Of a stretch of 11,204 nt of DNA, positions 1 to 5,918 are shown in pieces. Source of the DNA: Thermodesulfobacteriota bacterium (GTDB lineage: Bacteria > Desulfobacterota > Desulfobacteria > Desulfobacterales > RPRI01); NCBI GenBank assembly GCA_030836965.1, contig JAUPLM010000390.1, positions 1-11,204 of the forward strand, read 5' to 3'. Position 1 is the first letter of the stretch. Every line of letters begins with the position of its first letter. Below the pieces are notes generated by a model that saw only the letters and a list, made by a program, of their open reading frames with translations, did no database searches and was not told where the DNA came from. The translations under genes and the position numbers were made by a program.

Positions 1-15
1 ACGCTCTTCCGATCT
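1..15 (+). other. Residual Illumina sequencing adapter at contig end
   Basis: The first 15 bases, ACGCTCTTCCGATCT, are identical to the 3' end of the Illumina TruSeq/P5 adapter. The genuine gene sequence resumes exactly afterwards, with codons for GETGTGKE, a sigma54-activator Walker A motif. Read through, the adapter would give the residues TLFRS, which do not fit the usual hydrophobic strand before Walker A. This is therefore a library artefact that marks an untrimmed contig edge. Nothing biological should be read into these bases. Confidence 0.95.
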
Positions 16-894
16 GGCGAGACAGGAACAGGCAAGGAACTGGTTGCCCGAACCATCCATGAACTGAGCCCGGCATGCAACGGCCCTTTTGTTGCGGTTA
101 ATTGCAGCGCCCTGCCCGATACCCTGCTTGAATCGGAATTGTTCGGATATAAAGCGGGCGCTTTTACTGGTGCCAACAAGGAGAAGCCCGGCCGTTTCGC
201 ACTTGCCAAGGGCGGGACTCTTTTTTTAGACGAGATAGGCGAGATCAGTCCGGCGCTTCAGGTAAAACTGCTGCGTGTTCTGCAGGAAAGAACTTATGAA
301 CCGCTGGGCGCAACCAGATCTGAAACTACGGACGCCCGTATTATAGCCGCAACCAACAAGGACTTGACCGAACTAACACGTAAAGGCGTTTTCAGGGAAG
401 ACCTGTACTACCGGGTGAACGTTATTCGCGTTGAGCTGCCGCCGCTTCGACGGAGAAAGGAGGATATTCCTCTTCTGGCGGAGCAGTTTGTTGAGCGGTT
501 TAATCGTTTGCAGGGCAAATCTGTAGGCGGGATCGGGGCAGAGGCACTTTCTCTTGTCATGGCTCACCACTGGCCCGGAAATGTGCGTGAGCTTAAAAAC
601 GTTATTGAGCGGTCCTTTATCATGTGCAGAGAAGGCTTAATCGGCATCGAGCATCTTCCTGATGAGATGAAGGCAAATTGCGCTCCGGCCGGTATGGATT
701 CTGATGTCCGGTCTTTTCATAATTTTATAGATATCCAGTCTATCCGTAACGCTTTGGAGCGTAACGGATACAACCGCCTGTCCGCCGCTAAGGAACTTGG
801 CATTCATAAGACAACTCTTTTTCGCAGAATGAAGAAACTGGGCATCTTACTGCCCGAACAGGATGGACGTTCCCGTCTGAAGCAAAAAGAGTAG
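16..894 (+). CDS. Sigma54-dependent Fis-family transcriptional activator (5' truncated)
   Basis: This is an enhancer-binding protein of the NtrC type that would hydrolyse ATP to open promoters held by sigma54 RNA polymerase. 292 residues remain. They begin inside the AAA+ domain at Walker A (GETGTGKE, 16-39), followed by an intact GAFTGA sigma54-contact loop (157-174), Walker B with LFLDE (around 220-234) and an arginine-rich sensor region (RREDIP-like RRRKEDIP). The C-terminus carries a Fis-type helix-turn-helix ([20 protein letters not shown] onward, about 745-860). The N-terminal sensory domain and the start codon are missing because the contig begins in adapter sequence, so the input signal cannot be inferred. 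A sigma54 promoter lies 133 bases downstream of its stop, ahead of a NifX/MinD-type cluster. This makes it the likely cognate regulator, as with the activator that controls the orp operons in Desulfovibrio vulgaris. Confidence 0.96.
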   Translation, partial: GETGTGKELVARTIHELSPACNGPFVAVNCSALPDTLLESELFGYKAGAFTGANKEKPGRFALAKGGTLFLDEIGEISPALQVKLLRVLQERTYEPLGATRSETTDARIIAATNKDLTELTRKGVFREDLYYRVNVIRVELPPLRRRKEDIPLLAEQFVERFNRLQGKSVGGIGAEALSLVMAHHWPGNVRELKNVIERSFIMCREGLIGIEHLPDEMKANCAPAGMDSDVRSFHNFIDIQSIRNALERNGYNRLSAAKELGIHKTTLFRRMKKLGILLPEQDGRSRLKQKE

Positions 895-985
895 CGTCAA
901 CGCACCCGGCAAAATGATTTACAGTAGCGCCATCGCATTCCAATGACCTGCCCCTTCCCTTCATAAATAGTTTTATCTCCCGCAA

Positions 986-1000
986 TTCAAGCTGGTTGAA
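986..1000. promoter_or_regulatory. Candidate upstream activator site (inverted repeat)
   Basis: TTCAA-N5-TTGAA is a perfect 5-bp inverted repeat whose outer end lies 41 bases upstream of the sigma54 -24 box. A second short palindrome, TTCCATGGAA, lies at 1005-1014. Fis-type helix-turn-helix dimers of sigma54 activators bind such dyads upstream of their promoters. This repeat is a candidate for the site of the activator encoded just upstream, but the distance is short for looping and no second copy was seen, so the assignment is tentative. Confidence 0.35.
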
Positions 1001-1026
1001 CATCTTCCATGGAATATTACGTCTAA

Positions 1027-1042
1027 TGGCATGATGCTTGCT
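1027..1042 (+). promoter_or_regulatory. Sigma54 (-24/-12) promoter
   Basis: TGGCATGATGCTTGCT matches the sigma54 consensus TGGCAY-N5-TTGCW, with the invariant GG and GC separated by the required 10 bases. Transcription should start about 12 bases past the GC, near 1053, leaving a leader of roughly 29 bases before the ATG at 1082. It sits in the only sizeable gap between a sigma54 activator gene and the cofactor/ATPase gene cluster, which strengthens the call. It likely drives at least the genes from 1082 to 4287. Confidence 0.85.
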
Positions 1043-1081
1043 GATGAATACTTGCGTGAATAATGACAAGGACACCGGATA

Positions 1082-1684
1082 ATGAAAACGGGGTTTGCAT
1101 ACTGGGAGAACCGGATAGCGCCGGTCTTCGATATTGCACGGCAGATTCGTGTTGTCGAGACTGAGTCGGGGCGGATCGTTGCCGAAACGGAGGAGTTTTT
1201 CGCAAATGATCTTCCGGCTAAGAAAGTCTTTCGGATAGCCGGGCTTGGCGTAAGCACGCTGGTATGCGGCGCTATCTCCAGGCCGCTGCACACGATGGTT
1301 ATGGCTTCGGGAATCCGTGTAATCTCCTTTGTGGCCGGTGACCTGCGCAAGGTTATCAAGGCCTGGCTTGACGGCAACCTTGAGAGCGGCAAGTTTGCAA
1401 TGCCAGGTTGCTGCAGGCGTTATGCCGCACAGCCTGAAATGACGGGAACTAAACTGGAGGAACATCTTATGAATGGAAGTAAACGCGTGGGGATGGGGCA
1501 GGGCGGAGGAGGGGGGCAGGGCAGAGGCCGTCAGGGTCAGAGAGGCCCTGGCGGTCCTTTTGCAGGAAACGCAACCGGCACCTGTCTCTGCCCCAAGTGC
1601 GGGAATCGTGAACCTCATGAACGCGGAGTGCCGTGCCTGCAAAAGCTGTGTCCGAAGTGCGGTACCGCGATGACAAGGGAATAG
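1082..1684 (+). CDS. NifX/NifB-family cofactor-binding protein fused to a Gly-rich zinc-ribbon tail
   Basis: Residues 1-110 form a dinitrogenase iron-molybdenum cofactor-binding (NifX/NifB C-terminal type) domain: an N-terminal strand KTGFAYWENRIAPVFD, a central IAGLGVSTLVCGAISRPLH segment and a MASGIRVISFVAG strand. Small proteins of this fold bind metal-sulfur cofactors. Residues 138-160 are a Gly/Arg/Gln-rich linker. The last 35 residues carry C168, C170, C173, C185, C190 and C193, arranged as two CPKCG knuckles typical of a zinc ribbon. Stand-alone NifX-type proteins are about 110-125 residues, so the 200-residue length reflects a fusion. An internal GGAGG and in-frame ATG (1469) suggest the tail can also be made separately. 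The start at 1082 has AAGGA nine bases upstream and follows the sigma54 promoter. Cofactor identity cannot be read from sequence. Confidence 0.9.
   Translation: MKTGFAYWENRIAPVFDIARQIRVVETESGRIVAETEEFFANDLPAKKVFRIAGLGVSTLVCGAISRPLHTMVMASGIRVISFVAGDLRKVIKAWLDGNLESGKFAMPGCCRRYAAQPEMTGTKLEEHLMNGSKRVGMGQGGGGGQGRGRQGQRGPGGPFAGNATGTCLCPKCGNREPHERGVPCLQKLCPKCGTAMTRE
1469..1684 (+). CDS. Possible separately translated zinc-ribbon protein (internal in-frame start)
   Basis: This lies in the same frame as, and inside, the NifX-like gene at 1082. The ATG at 1469 is preceded by GGAGG (1456-1460) with an 8-base spacer, a stronger ribosome binding site than that of the full-length gene. The product would be a 71-residue protein: a Gly/Arg/Gln-rich N-terminus followed by two CPKCG knuckles and C185/C190 equivalents (numbering of the long form). 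Small stand-alone Gly-rich, zinc-ribbon proteins of this type are, as I recall, encoded next to NifX-like and DUF5320 genes in related anaerobes. The arrangement is therefore consistent with two once-separate genes joined by loss of a stop codon, or with deliberate production of two isoforms. A sequencing frameshift that removed the upstream stop cannot be excluded. Confidence 0.5.
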   Translation: MNGSKRVGMGQGGGGGQGRGRQGQRGPGGPFAGNATGTCLCPKCGNREPHERGVPCLQKLCPKCGTAMTRE

Positions 1685-1708
1685 AAAAAACGAAAGGAGG
1701 ATATTGCC

Positions 1709-2092
1709 ATGCCGGGAGGAAATGGAACAGGACCCATGGGAATGGGCTCAATGACCGGACGCGCAGCCGGTTTCTGTGCAGGATCCGAGATGCCTGGATA
1801 TGCTAACGCACAGGCAAGACGCGGTTTTGGCGTCGGTTATGGCAGAGGCCGTGCATTCAGAGGTTGCAATGCCGGGCGTGGATTTCGTTACATGTTTCAG
1901 GCTACAGGATTACCGGGCTGGATGCTTTTTGCCGGACCGGCGGATGCGCAGTACGGATATCAGGCTTACGATCAGAAAAACGGACCGGACATTGGAATGC
2001 AGGATCTGAAAAAAAAAGCCGATTTTCTTGAATCTGAACTTGATATCATAAAAAAATGTCTTGCCGGAATGGATAAAGTTACTGACAAGTAG
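1709..2092 (+). CDS. DUF5320 family protein
   Basis: The 127-residue product begins MPGGNGTGPMGMGSMTGRAA, the hallmark N-terminus of DUF5320 proteins, and stays rich in Gly, Arg and aromatic residues through about residue 65, with Cys23 and Cys53. A predicted amphipathic coiled-coil helix occupies roughly residues 97-121 (MQDLKKKADFLESELDIIKK). The start is set by a strong AAAGGAGG (1693-1700), 8 bases before the ATG. The family has no established biochemical role that I can state. It recurs beside NifX-like proteins and ferredoxin-MinD ATPases in anaerobes, so a structural or cofactor-carrier role in the same complex is an inference. It is 24 bases downstream of the NifX fusion gene and surely co-transcribed with it. 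Confidence 0.85.
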   Translation: MPGGNGTGPMGMGSMTGRAAGFCAGSEMPGYANAQARRGFGVGYGRGRAFRGCNAGRGFRYMFQATGLPGWMLFAGPADAQYGYQAYDQKNGPDIGMQDLKKKADFLESELDIIKKCLAGMDKVTDK

Positions 2093-2145
2093 CGTCTTTA
2101 TTCAAAACGGCAGCCTTTTAATATGTAAAGAGAGAGGAGTCTTTT

Positions 2146-2514
2146 ATGGGAAAAATTGCAGTAAGCTGTGAGGAACCGGCTCTTGATTCAAGGATTGACC
2201 CCCGTTTCGGGAGAGCTGCCGGATTTTTGATAGTTGATCCGGATACTCTTGAGTTCAGTTATGTTGACAACGGCTCATCTCAGGCAATGTCCAGAGGTGC
2301 AGGTATACAGGCGGCTGAGAATGTTTTCCGGTCAGGAGCAAAAATAGTTCTTACCGGGTATGTCGGCCCTAAAGCATTTCAGTCGCTTTCGGCCGCGGGA
2401 ATTCAAATCGGTCAGAATCTCGAAAATATGACGGTGCGGCAGGCAATAGAAAAATTTAAAGCCGGTGATGTCGATATGGCTTCATCGCCAAACAGAATGG
2501 GGCATGGCGCATGA
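2146..2514 (+). CDS. NifX/NifB-family cofactor-binding protein (ORP-like)
   Basis: This 122-residue protein consists of one dinitrogenase iron-molybdenum cofactor-binding domain. It opens with KIAVSCEEPALDSRIDPRFG, followed by FLIVDPDT and DNGSSQAMSRGAGIQAAE, then GAKIVLTGYVGPKAFQSL and a C-terminal helix (TVRQAIEKFKAGDV). The DPRFGR motif and the length match the group that includes the Desulfovibrio orange protein, which binds a mixed Mo-Cu sulfide cluster. Of the three NifX-like proteins here, this is the best candidate for the ORP equivalent, though that is judged from memory of family patterns. The start is supported by AGGAG (2135-2139), 6 bases upstream. Its stop overlaps the next gene's start as ATGA, which indicates translational coupling to the ATPase. 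Confidence 0.9.
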   Translation: MGKIAVSCEEPALDSRIDPRFGRAAGFLIVDPDTLEFSYVDNGSSQAMSRGAGIQAAENVFRSGAKIVLTGYVGPKAFQSLSAAGIQIGQNLENMTVRQAIEKFKAGDVDMASSPNRMGHGA

Positions 2515-3392
2515 AAGTAGCTGTTGCCAGCGGAAAAGGCGGTACAGGCAAAACCATGGTATCTGCATCTCTGGTTTCTGTATGGCGGTCACCGGTTATT
2601 GCCATGGATCTTGATGTTGAAGAGCCGAATCTTCATCTTTTTTTACATCCCGAAATTAAAGGCAAACGGACCGCCAATATGGAAATACCGGTTGCAGATG
2701 AATCCCGTTGCAGTCAGTGCGGAAAATGCGCCGAGTTGTGTCAGTTTAAAGCAATAAGCCTGATGGGTAAAATTATACTGACATACCAGGAGATGTGCCA
2801 CGGATGCGGCGGTTGTATTGCTGTCTGCCCGGAAGGGGCTCTTTCTCCCGGTTACAGGGAACTCGGGGAAATCCTGTGGGGTAGAACGAACTACGGGAAA
2901 TTTCTTATGGGCAGGCTCAGGGTGGGCGAAGCCATGAGTCCGCCTCTGATGAGGCAGACCAAAATCAGATTGACTGAAATGACGGATTTAAACGGAACGG
3001 ATGTCATTATTGACGCACCCCCCGGTGTCTCCTGCCCGGCCGTCAATGCAGTGATGGACAGTGATGTAATTCTTCTGGTTTCTGAGCCGACACCTTTCGG
3101 TTTATATGACATGAAACTGGCTCATCAGGCTTTTTCCCAGTTAAACAAACCCATGGCTGCTATAATAAACCGGGCCGGGTTGGGCACTTCGGAAATGGCC
3201 GGCTATTGCAAATCTTCAGGCCTGGAAATTCTGGCTGAAATCCCTTACGACCGCGGCATTGCTGAAGCATATGCCGGCGGCAGGATTATTGCCGATATTG
3301 ACGGCGAGTTCAGGAAATTGTTCACCGGACTGGCAGATAAGATTAAGTCCATTCCCGAAGCTTCGGGGAGACGCGGGGTGCCGAATGGTTGA
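2511..3392 (+). CDS. MinD/Mrp-superfamily P-loop ATPase with inserted 2[4Fe-4S] ferredoxin domain (first copy)
   Basis: This is a soluble 293-residue ATPase. A deviant MinD-type Walker A (SGKGGTGKT, residues 7-15) is followed by MDLDVEEPN. An inserted ferredoxin domain has two CxxCxxCxxxC sets (C67/70/73/77 and C96/99/102/106), enough for two [4Fe-4S] clusters. A Walker B/switch segment, VIIDAPPG (about 165-172), comes next, then the ligand-specificity strands (VSEPTPFG, AIINRAG). Related Mrp/Nbp35 and ORP-complex ATPases couple ATP hydrolysis to Fe-S or metal-cluster handling and can dimerise. The start overlaps the preceding NifX-like stop by 4 bases, and its own stop overlaps the next ATPase start by 8. 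This fits co-translation and a heterodimer. It corresponds in architecture to the paired ATPases of Desulfovibrio orp loci. Confidence 0.95.
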   Translation: MKVAVASGKGGTGKTMVSASLVSVWRSPVIAMDLDVEEPNLHLFLHPEIKGKRTANMEIPVADESRCSQCGKCAELCQFKAISLMGKIILTYQEMCHGCGGCIAVCPEGALSPGYRELGEILWGRTNYGKFLMGRLRVGEAMSPPLMRQTKIRLTEMTDLNGTDVIIDAPPGVSCPAVNAVMDSDVILLVSEPTPFGLYDMKLAHQAFSQLNKPMAAIINRAGLGTSEMAGYCKSSGLEILAEIPYDRGIAEAYAGGRIIADIDGEFRKLFTGLADKIKSIPEASGRRGVPNG

Positions 3393-4287
3393 AATAGTTG
3401 TTCTGAGCGGAAAAGGAGGTACCGGAAAGACATCTCTTACCGCAGCCTTTGCGCATCTCTCATACAATCATATTATCTGTGATCTTGATGTGGATGCGCC
3501 GGATCTTCATCTTATTTTAAAGCCGGAAAATATCAGGACAGAGGCTTTTTTTGCCGGCCATAAAGCCATGATTATCCGGGAGAAATGTGAAAACTGCGGA
3601 ATCTGTCAGGAAATGTGCCGGTACGGAGCGGTCTCAGAAATTTCAGGATATCCTTTTATCGATCAAATAAAATGTGAGGGCTGCAAAGTATGCGTATCTT
3701 TCTGCCCCTCCAATGCGATTGATTTTTGTGAAAAGCAGTGCGGAAACTGGTTTCAATCGGATACCAGGTTCGGTCCGATGATCCATGCCCAGCTCTTTGC
3801 GGCAGAGGAGAATTCGGGACGGCTTGTAGCTCTCCTGAGGGAGAAAGCGAAGGAGACGGCACGGCAAAAAAAACTCGATCTGATACTCTCCGACGGGCCT
3901 CCCGGAATCGGATGCCCGGTTATCAGTTCGCTGTCGGGAGCTTCGGTTGCGGTACTGGTGACTGAACCGACCCCGTCAGGGCGGCATGATCTGGAAAGAG
4001 TTGCCGACCTGTGCGCTCATTTCAGAATTCCGGCAGGCGTTATCATAAATAAAAGCGATCTCAACATGGCTCAAGCCGATTCAATTGGAAAATTCTGTGC
4101 GCAGCAGGGATTGACGCTTCTGGGCCGACTGCCGCATGATCCAGTGATAACCCATGCCATGATAAACGCCAAGGCTGTTACCGAGTATGATCAGGGTGAA
4201 TTTTCAGGCCGGGTTGCTGAAATATGGAATGAAATTGAAGCGCTCTCCGGATATAAATCGATCAAGCTTATGAATGACAATAAATAA
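3385..4287 (+). CDS. MinD/Mrp-superfamily P-loop ATPase with inserted 2[4Fe-4S] ferredoxin domain (second copy)
   Basis: This 300-residue paralogue of the preceding gene has the same domain order. Its deviant Walker A is SGKGGTGKT (residues 8-16), followed by CDLDVDAPD. The ferredoxin insert has cysteines C68/71/74/78 and C97/100/103/107, with an extra CEKQC pair at 115/119. The switch segment is LILSDGPPG (about 167-174), then VTEPTPSG and VIINKSDLN. The ATG at 3385 is chosen because the P-loop strand begins at once (MVEIVVLSG), which is standard for the family. An in-frame ATG far upstream would only add 42 residues read from within the previous gene. The 8-base overlap with the first copy suggests equimolar synthesis and a heterodimeric ATPase. 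The two copies are diverged, especially between the ferredoxin insert and the switch, so they probably have distinct roles. Confidence 0.95.
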   Translation: MVEIVVLSGKGGTGKTSLTAAFAHLSYNHIICDLDVDAPDLHLILKPENIRTEAFFAGHKAMIIREKCENCGICQEMCRYGAVSEISGYPFIDQIKCEGCKVCVSFCPSNAIDFCEKQCGNWFQSDTRFGPMIHAQLFAAEENSGRLVALLREKAKETARQKKLDLILSDGPPGIGCPVISSLSGASVAVLVTEPTPSGRHDLERVADLCAHFRIPAGVIINKSDLNMAQADSIGKFCAQQGLTLLGRLPHDPVITHAMINAKAVTEYDQGEFSGRVAEIWNEIEALSGYKSIKLMNDNK

Positions 4288-4340
4288 GAACGATCAATAA
4301 AATACAAGAATTATGATGCTCTCGAAAACGTAATATTTCA

Positions 4341-4393
4341 GACGGCAAAGTAATCCGCCTGAGGCGGACAAAATGACTTTTTACTAAGCCGTC
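4341..4393. repeat. Nested inverted repeat (possible attenuator/REP-like element)
   Basis: Two inverted repeats are nested. The inner one is TCCGCC-TGA-GGCGGA (4354-4368), a 6-bp stem with a 3-base loop. The outer arms are GACGGC-AA-AGTAA (4341-4353) and TTACT-AA-GCCGTC (4381-4393), with a symmetrical AA/AA internal loop. The element fills most of the 127-base gap after the second ATPase and ends 7 bases before the ribosome binding site of the next gene. No U-run follows directly, so a classic terminator is unlikely. It could be an mRNA-processing or stabilising structure that separates expression of the two halves of the cluster, or a dispersed repeat copy. Confidence 0.6.
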
Positions 4394-4414
4394 ATTTATG
4401 AAAGGAGAAAAAAA

Positions 4415-4792
4415 TTGAACACATTAATAGCAATACCTTCATCTGAGCCAGGCGGGCTTGATGCTCCGCTGGGCGCCCATTTCGGCCACTGTGATCTCTA
4501 CACAATGGTTACTGTTGAAAATGATCAAATTAAAAAAGTTGATGTAATCCCCAATGTGCCTCATCAACAGGGCGGATGCATGGCCCCCGTGGAGTATCTG
4601 GCCGGAAAGGGTGCAAGCAAGCTGATCGCCGGCGGCATGGGTTTTCGCCCTCTGATGGGATTCAACCAGGTAGGCATCAAGGTATATTTCGGCGGAGATT
4701 TTCAGACCGTTGGAAATGCTGTGCAGGCATTGATTGCCGGGAAGCTGCCGCAGTTTTCAAATGAACATACCTGCGGAGGAGGCGCGCACTGA
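4415..4792 (+). CDS. NifX/NifB-family cofactor-binding protein (third copy)
   Basis: This 125-residue protein is one dinitrogenase iron-molybdenum cofactor-binding domain: LIAIPSSEPGGLDAPLGAHF, then GHCDLYTMVTVENDQIKKVDVI, the CMAPVEYLAGKGASKLIAGG segment, GIKVYFGGDF and a final helix VGNAVQALIAGKL. The APLGAHFGHCD and the HTCGGGAH tail distinguish it from the other two copies. The His/Cys tail is a plausible metal contact. The start is TTG (4415), set by AAAGGAG (4401-4407) with a 7-base spacer. Translation directly follows a nested inverted repeat, so it may be expressed differently from the upstream ATPases. Its stop overlaps the CTG start of the next gene. Confidence 0.9.
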   Translation: MNTLIAIPSSEPGGLDAPLGAHFGHCDLYTMVTVENDQIKKVDVIPNVPHQQGGCMAPVEYLAGKGASKLIAGGMGFRPLMGFNQVGIKVYFGGDFQTVGNAVQALIAGKLPQFSNEHTCGGGAH

Positions 4793-5151
4793 AAAAAATT
4801 CTGATCATTACCAGTAATGCCGCGAAATTTTCCGCCCTGGCTGAGGGTTTGAGTGAAAATAATTCAAACGAGATTGTATGGGCTGATTCCTTACAGGCTG
4901 CGAGCGAGGCAGCAACCGGATCCGTTGGACTGATCGTAATCGACGAGAAGGTTGATGGTCAACCGGGCCTGTATATCGCCAAAGAGATGATAAAGGTAAA
5001 TGCCATGGCCAATCTATCTCTCGTAAGCGATCTTAACCCGGAGGAGTTTCATGAAGCATCGGAAGGTCTTGGGATACTGGCCCAGTTACCGATCGAACCC
5101 GATGCAAAGGATGCCGTACCGTTGTTGAATGCTTTAACAGCCTTGTTATGA
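4789..5151 (+). CDS. Degenerate receiver-like (CheY-fold) protein, probable CTG start
   Basis: The 120-residue product reads LKKILIITSNAAKFSALAEG at its N-terminus and GSVGLIVIDEKVDGQPGLYI in the middle, and looks like a response-regulator receiver fold. The VID position lines up with the phosphorylatable Asp strand. However, the usual acidic pair after strand 1 is replaced by Ser-Asn, and the conserved Lys after strand 5 by Gln (LAQLPIEP). It is therefore probably not phosphorylated conventionally. The CTG at 4789 is favoured because GGAGGA (4775-4780) lies 8 bases upstream, the CTGA overlaps the previous stop, and starting there supplies the first beta strand. A TTG start at 4849 would delete that strand. 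The family name is not recognised with certainty, and its position ties it to the neighbouring NifX-like protein. Confidence 0.65.
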   Translation: MKKILIITSNAAKFSALAEGLSENNSNEIVWADSLQAASEAATGSVGLIVIDEKVDGQPGLYIAKEMIKVNAMANLSLVSDLNPEEFHEASEGLGILAQLPIEPDAKDAVPLLNALTALL

Positions 5152-5187
5152 AACCAGTTGACGGTTCCAATAAAAAAGGAGTAACTT

Positions 5188-5436
5188 ATGCCGCTGTTTG
5201 AATATTCATGCATGGACTGTGGTGAATCTTCTGAAATACTGGTTATTGCTTCCGGCGACAGGCCTTCATGCCTTATCTGTGGAAGCAGGAACCTTAAAAA
5301 GCTGCTTTCCGCCCATTCACAATATTCGGGCCGGCAGTCCTCTGGCTATCCAGGGCCAAAAGATACTTCATGCTGCGGCTCGACACCGGAACATGCCGGA
5401 TGCGCGGGTCCCGGAAGCTGCTGCGGAAAGCGATAA
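5188..5436 (+). CDS. FmdB-type zinc ribbon protein
   Basis: This 82-residue protein starts MPLFEYSCMDCGESSEILV, the classic FmdB/CxxC-CxxC putative regulatory zinc ribbon. It carries C8/C11 and C28/C31 as the four ligands and LICGSRNLKKLLSAHS in the second half. FmdB-family proteins often sit beside metal-enzyme genes, but their exact role is not settled. The tail is unusual in carrying more cysteines (C62, C63, C72, C78, C79) in a Gly-rich setting, SCCGSTPEHAGCAGPGSCCG. It could bind additional metal or a cluster. AAGGAG (5176-5181), 6 bases before the ATG, supports the start. It sits between the receiver-like gene and the IscU-like scaffold, 36 bases after the former. Confidence 0.88.
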   Translation: MPLFEYSCMDCGESSEILVIASGDRPSCLICGSRNLKKLLSAHSQYSGRQSSGYPGPKDTSCCGSTPEHAGCAGPGSCCGKR

Positions 5437-5460
5437 AAAGAACAAGCCGGATGAAAGGAG

Positions 5461-5904
5461 ATGCGAAATTTTCAAATGGACGAAAAAATGTCATCGGATT
5501 TCTGGCAAAACCATTCTCTCAGATATCTTGAAATGGCTTTCCGGACGGATAGGCAGGAGATTATCAACAATCCCGACGGTTACGGCAAGAAGACCGGCGA
5601 CTGCGGAGATACGGTTGAAATATTTCTTGTAGCAAGGGATAATTTAATTGAAAAGGCTTCGTATTATTTAAACGGATGCATGAATACCGCGGCATGCGCC
5701 AATACGATAGTCCAAATGACGGAAAACAAGACGATAGATCAGGCATGGGAAATTACTCCGGAAGCGGTTGCCGGTTATCTTGAAACCCTTCCGAAAGATC
5801 ATTTTCATTGCGCCGAGCTGACAGTCGGGGCTCTGTATATGGCGCTTTCAAACCTGCTGGAACTTCGCCGGGCTCAGTGGAAGAAGGTCTATCAGGCGAG
5901 ATAA
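5461..5904 (+). CDS. IscU/NifU-like Fe-S cluster assembly scaffold protein
   Basis: The protein is 147 residues from the ATG at 5461. Its fold resembles the IscU/NifU N-terminal scaffold, on which sulfur from a cysteine desulfurase and iron are built into a cluster. The three ligand cysteines are visible: C48 in GDCGD (with Asp50, the IscU Asp39 equivalent), C73 in LNGCMNTAACAN, and C117 in HFHCAELTVGAL. An additional C79 lies near the second ligand. No NifU-type C-terminal domain is present, and no desulfurase gene is in view. AAAGGAG ends directly against the ATG at 5461 (no spacer), so initiation at ATG 5476 is possible and would give 142 residues; neither spacing is ideal. Its place at the end of a NifX/MinD-ATPase cluster suggests it supplies that complex rather than serving as the general housekeeping scaffold. 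Confidence 0.85.
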   Translation: MRNFQMDEKMSSDFWQNHSLRYLEMAFRTDRQEIINNPDGYGKKTGDCGDTVEIFLVARDNLIEKASYYLNGCMNTAACANTIVQMTENKTIDQAWEITPEAVAGYLETLPKDHFHCAELTVGALYMALSNLLELRRAQWKKVYQAR

Positions 5905-5918
5905 AACGGAACTAATGA

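Noticed and set aside
788..1642. Long open frame on the - strand (284 codons) opposite the NifX fusion and activator genes
   Set aside because: It lies antisense to clearly recognisable coding sequence on both sides, has no recognisable domain, and covers the sigma54 promoter. It is an antisense shadow frame.
3259..3384. Longer version of the second ATPase starting at 3259
   Set aside because: The extra 42 residues would be read from inside the first ATPase gene in another frame, and the family's P-loop strand begins directly at the ATG at 3385.
4849..5151. TTG start for the receiver-like protein
   Set aside because: It lacks a ribosome binding site and removes the first beta strand. The CTG at 4789 has a well-placed GGAGGA and overlaps the previous stop.
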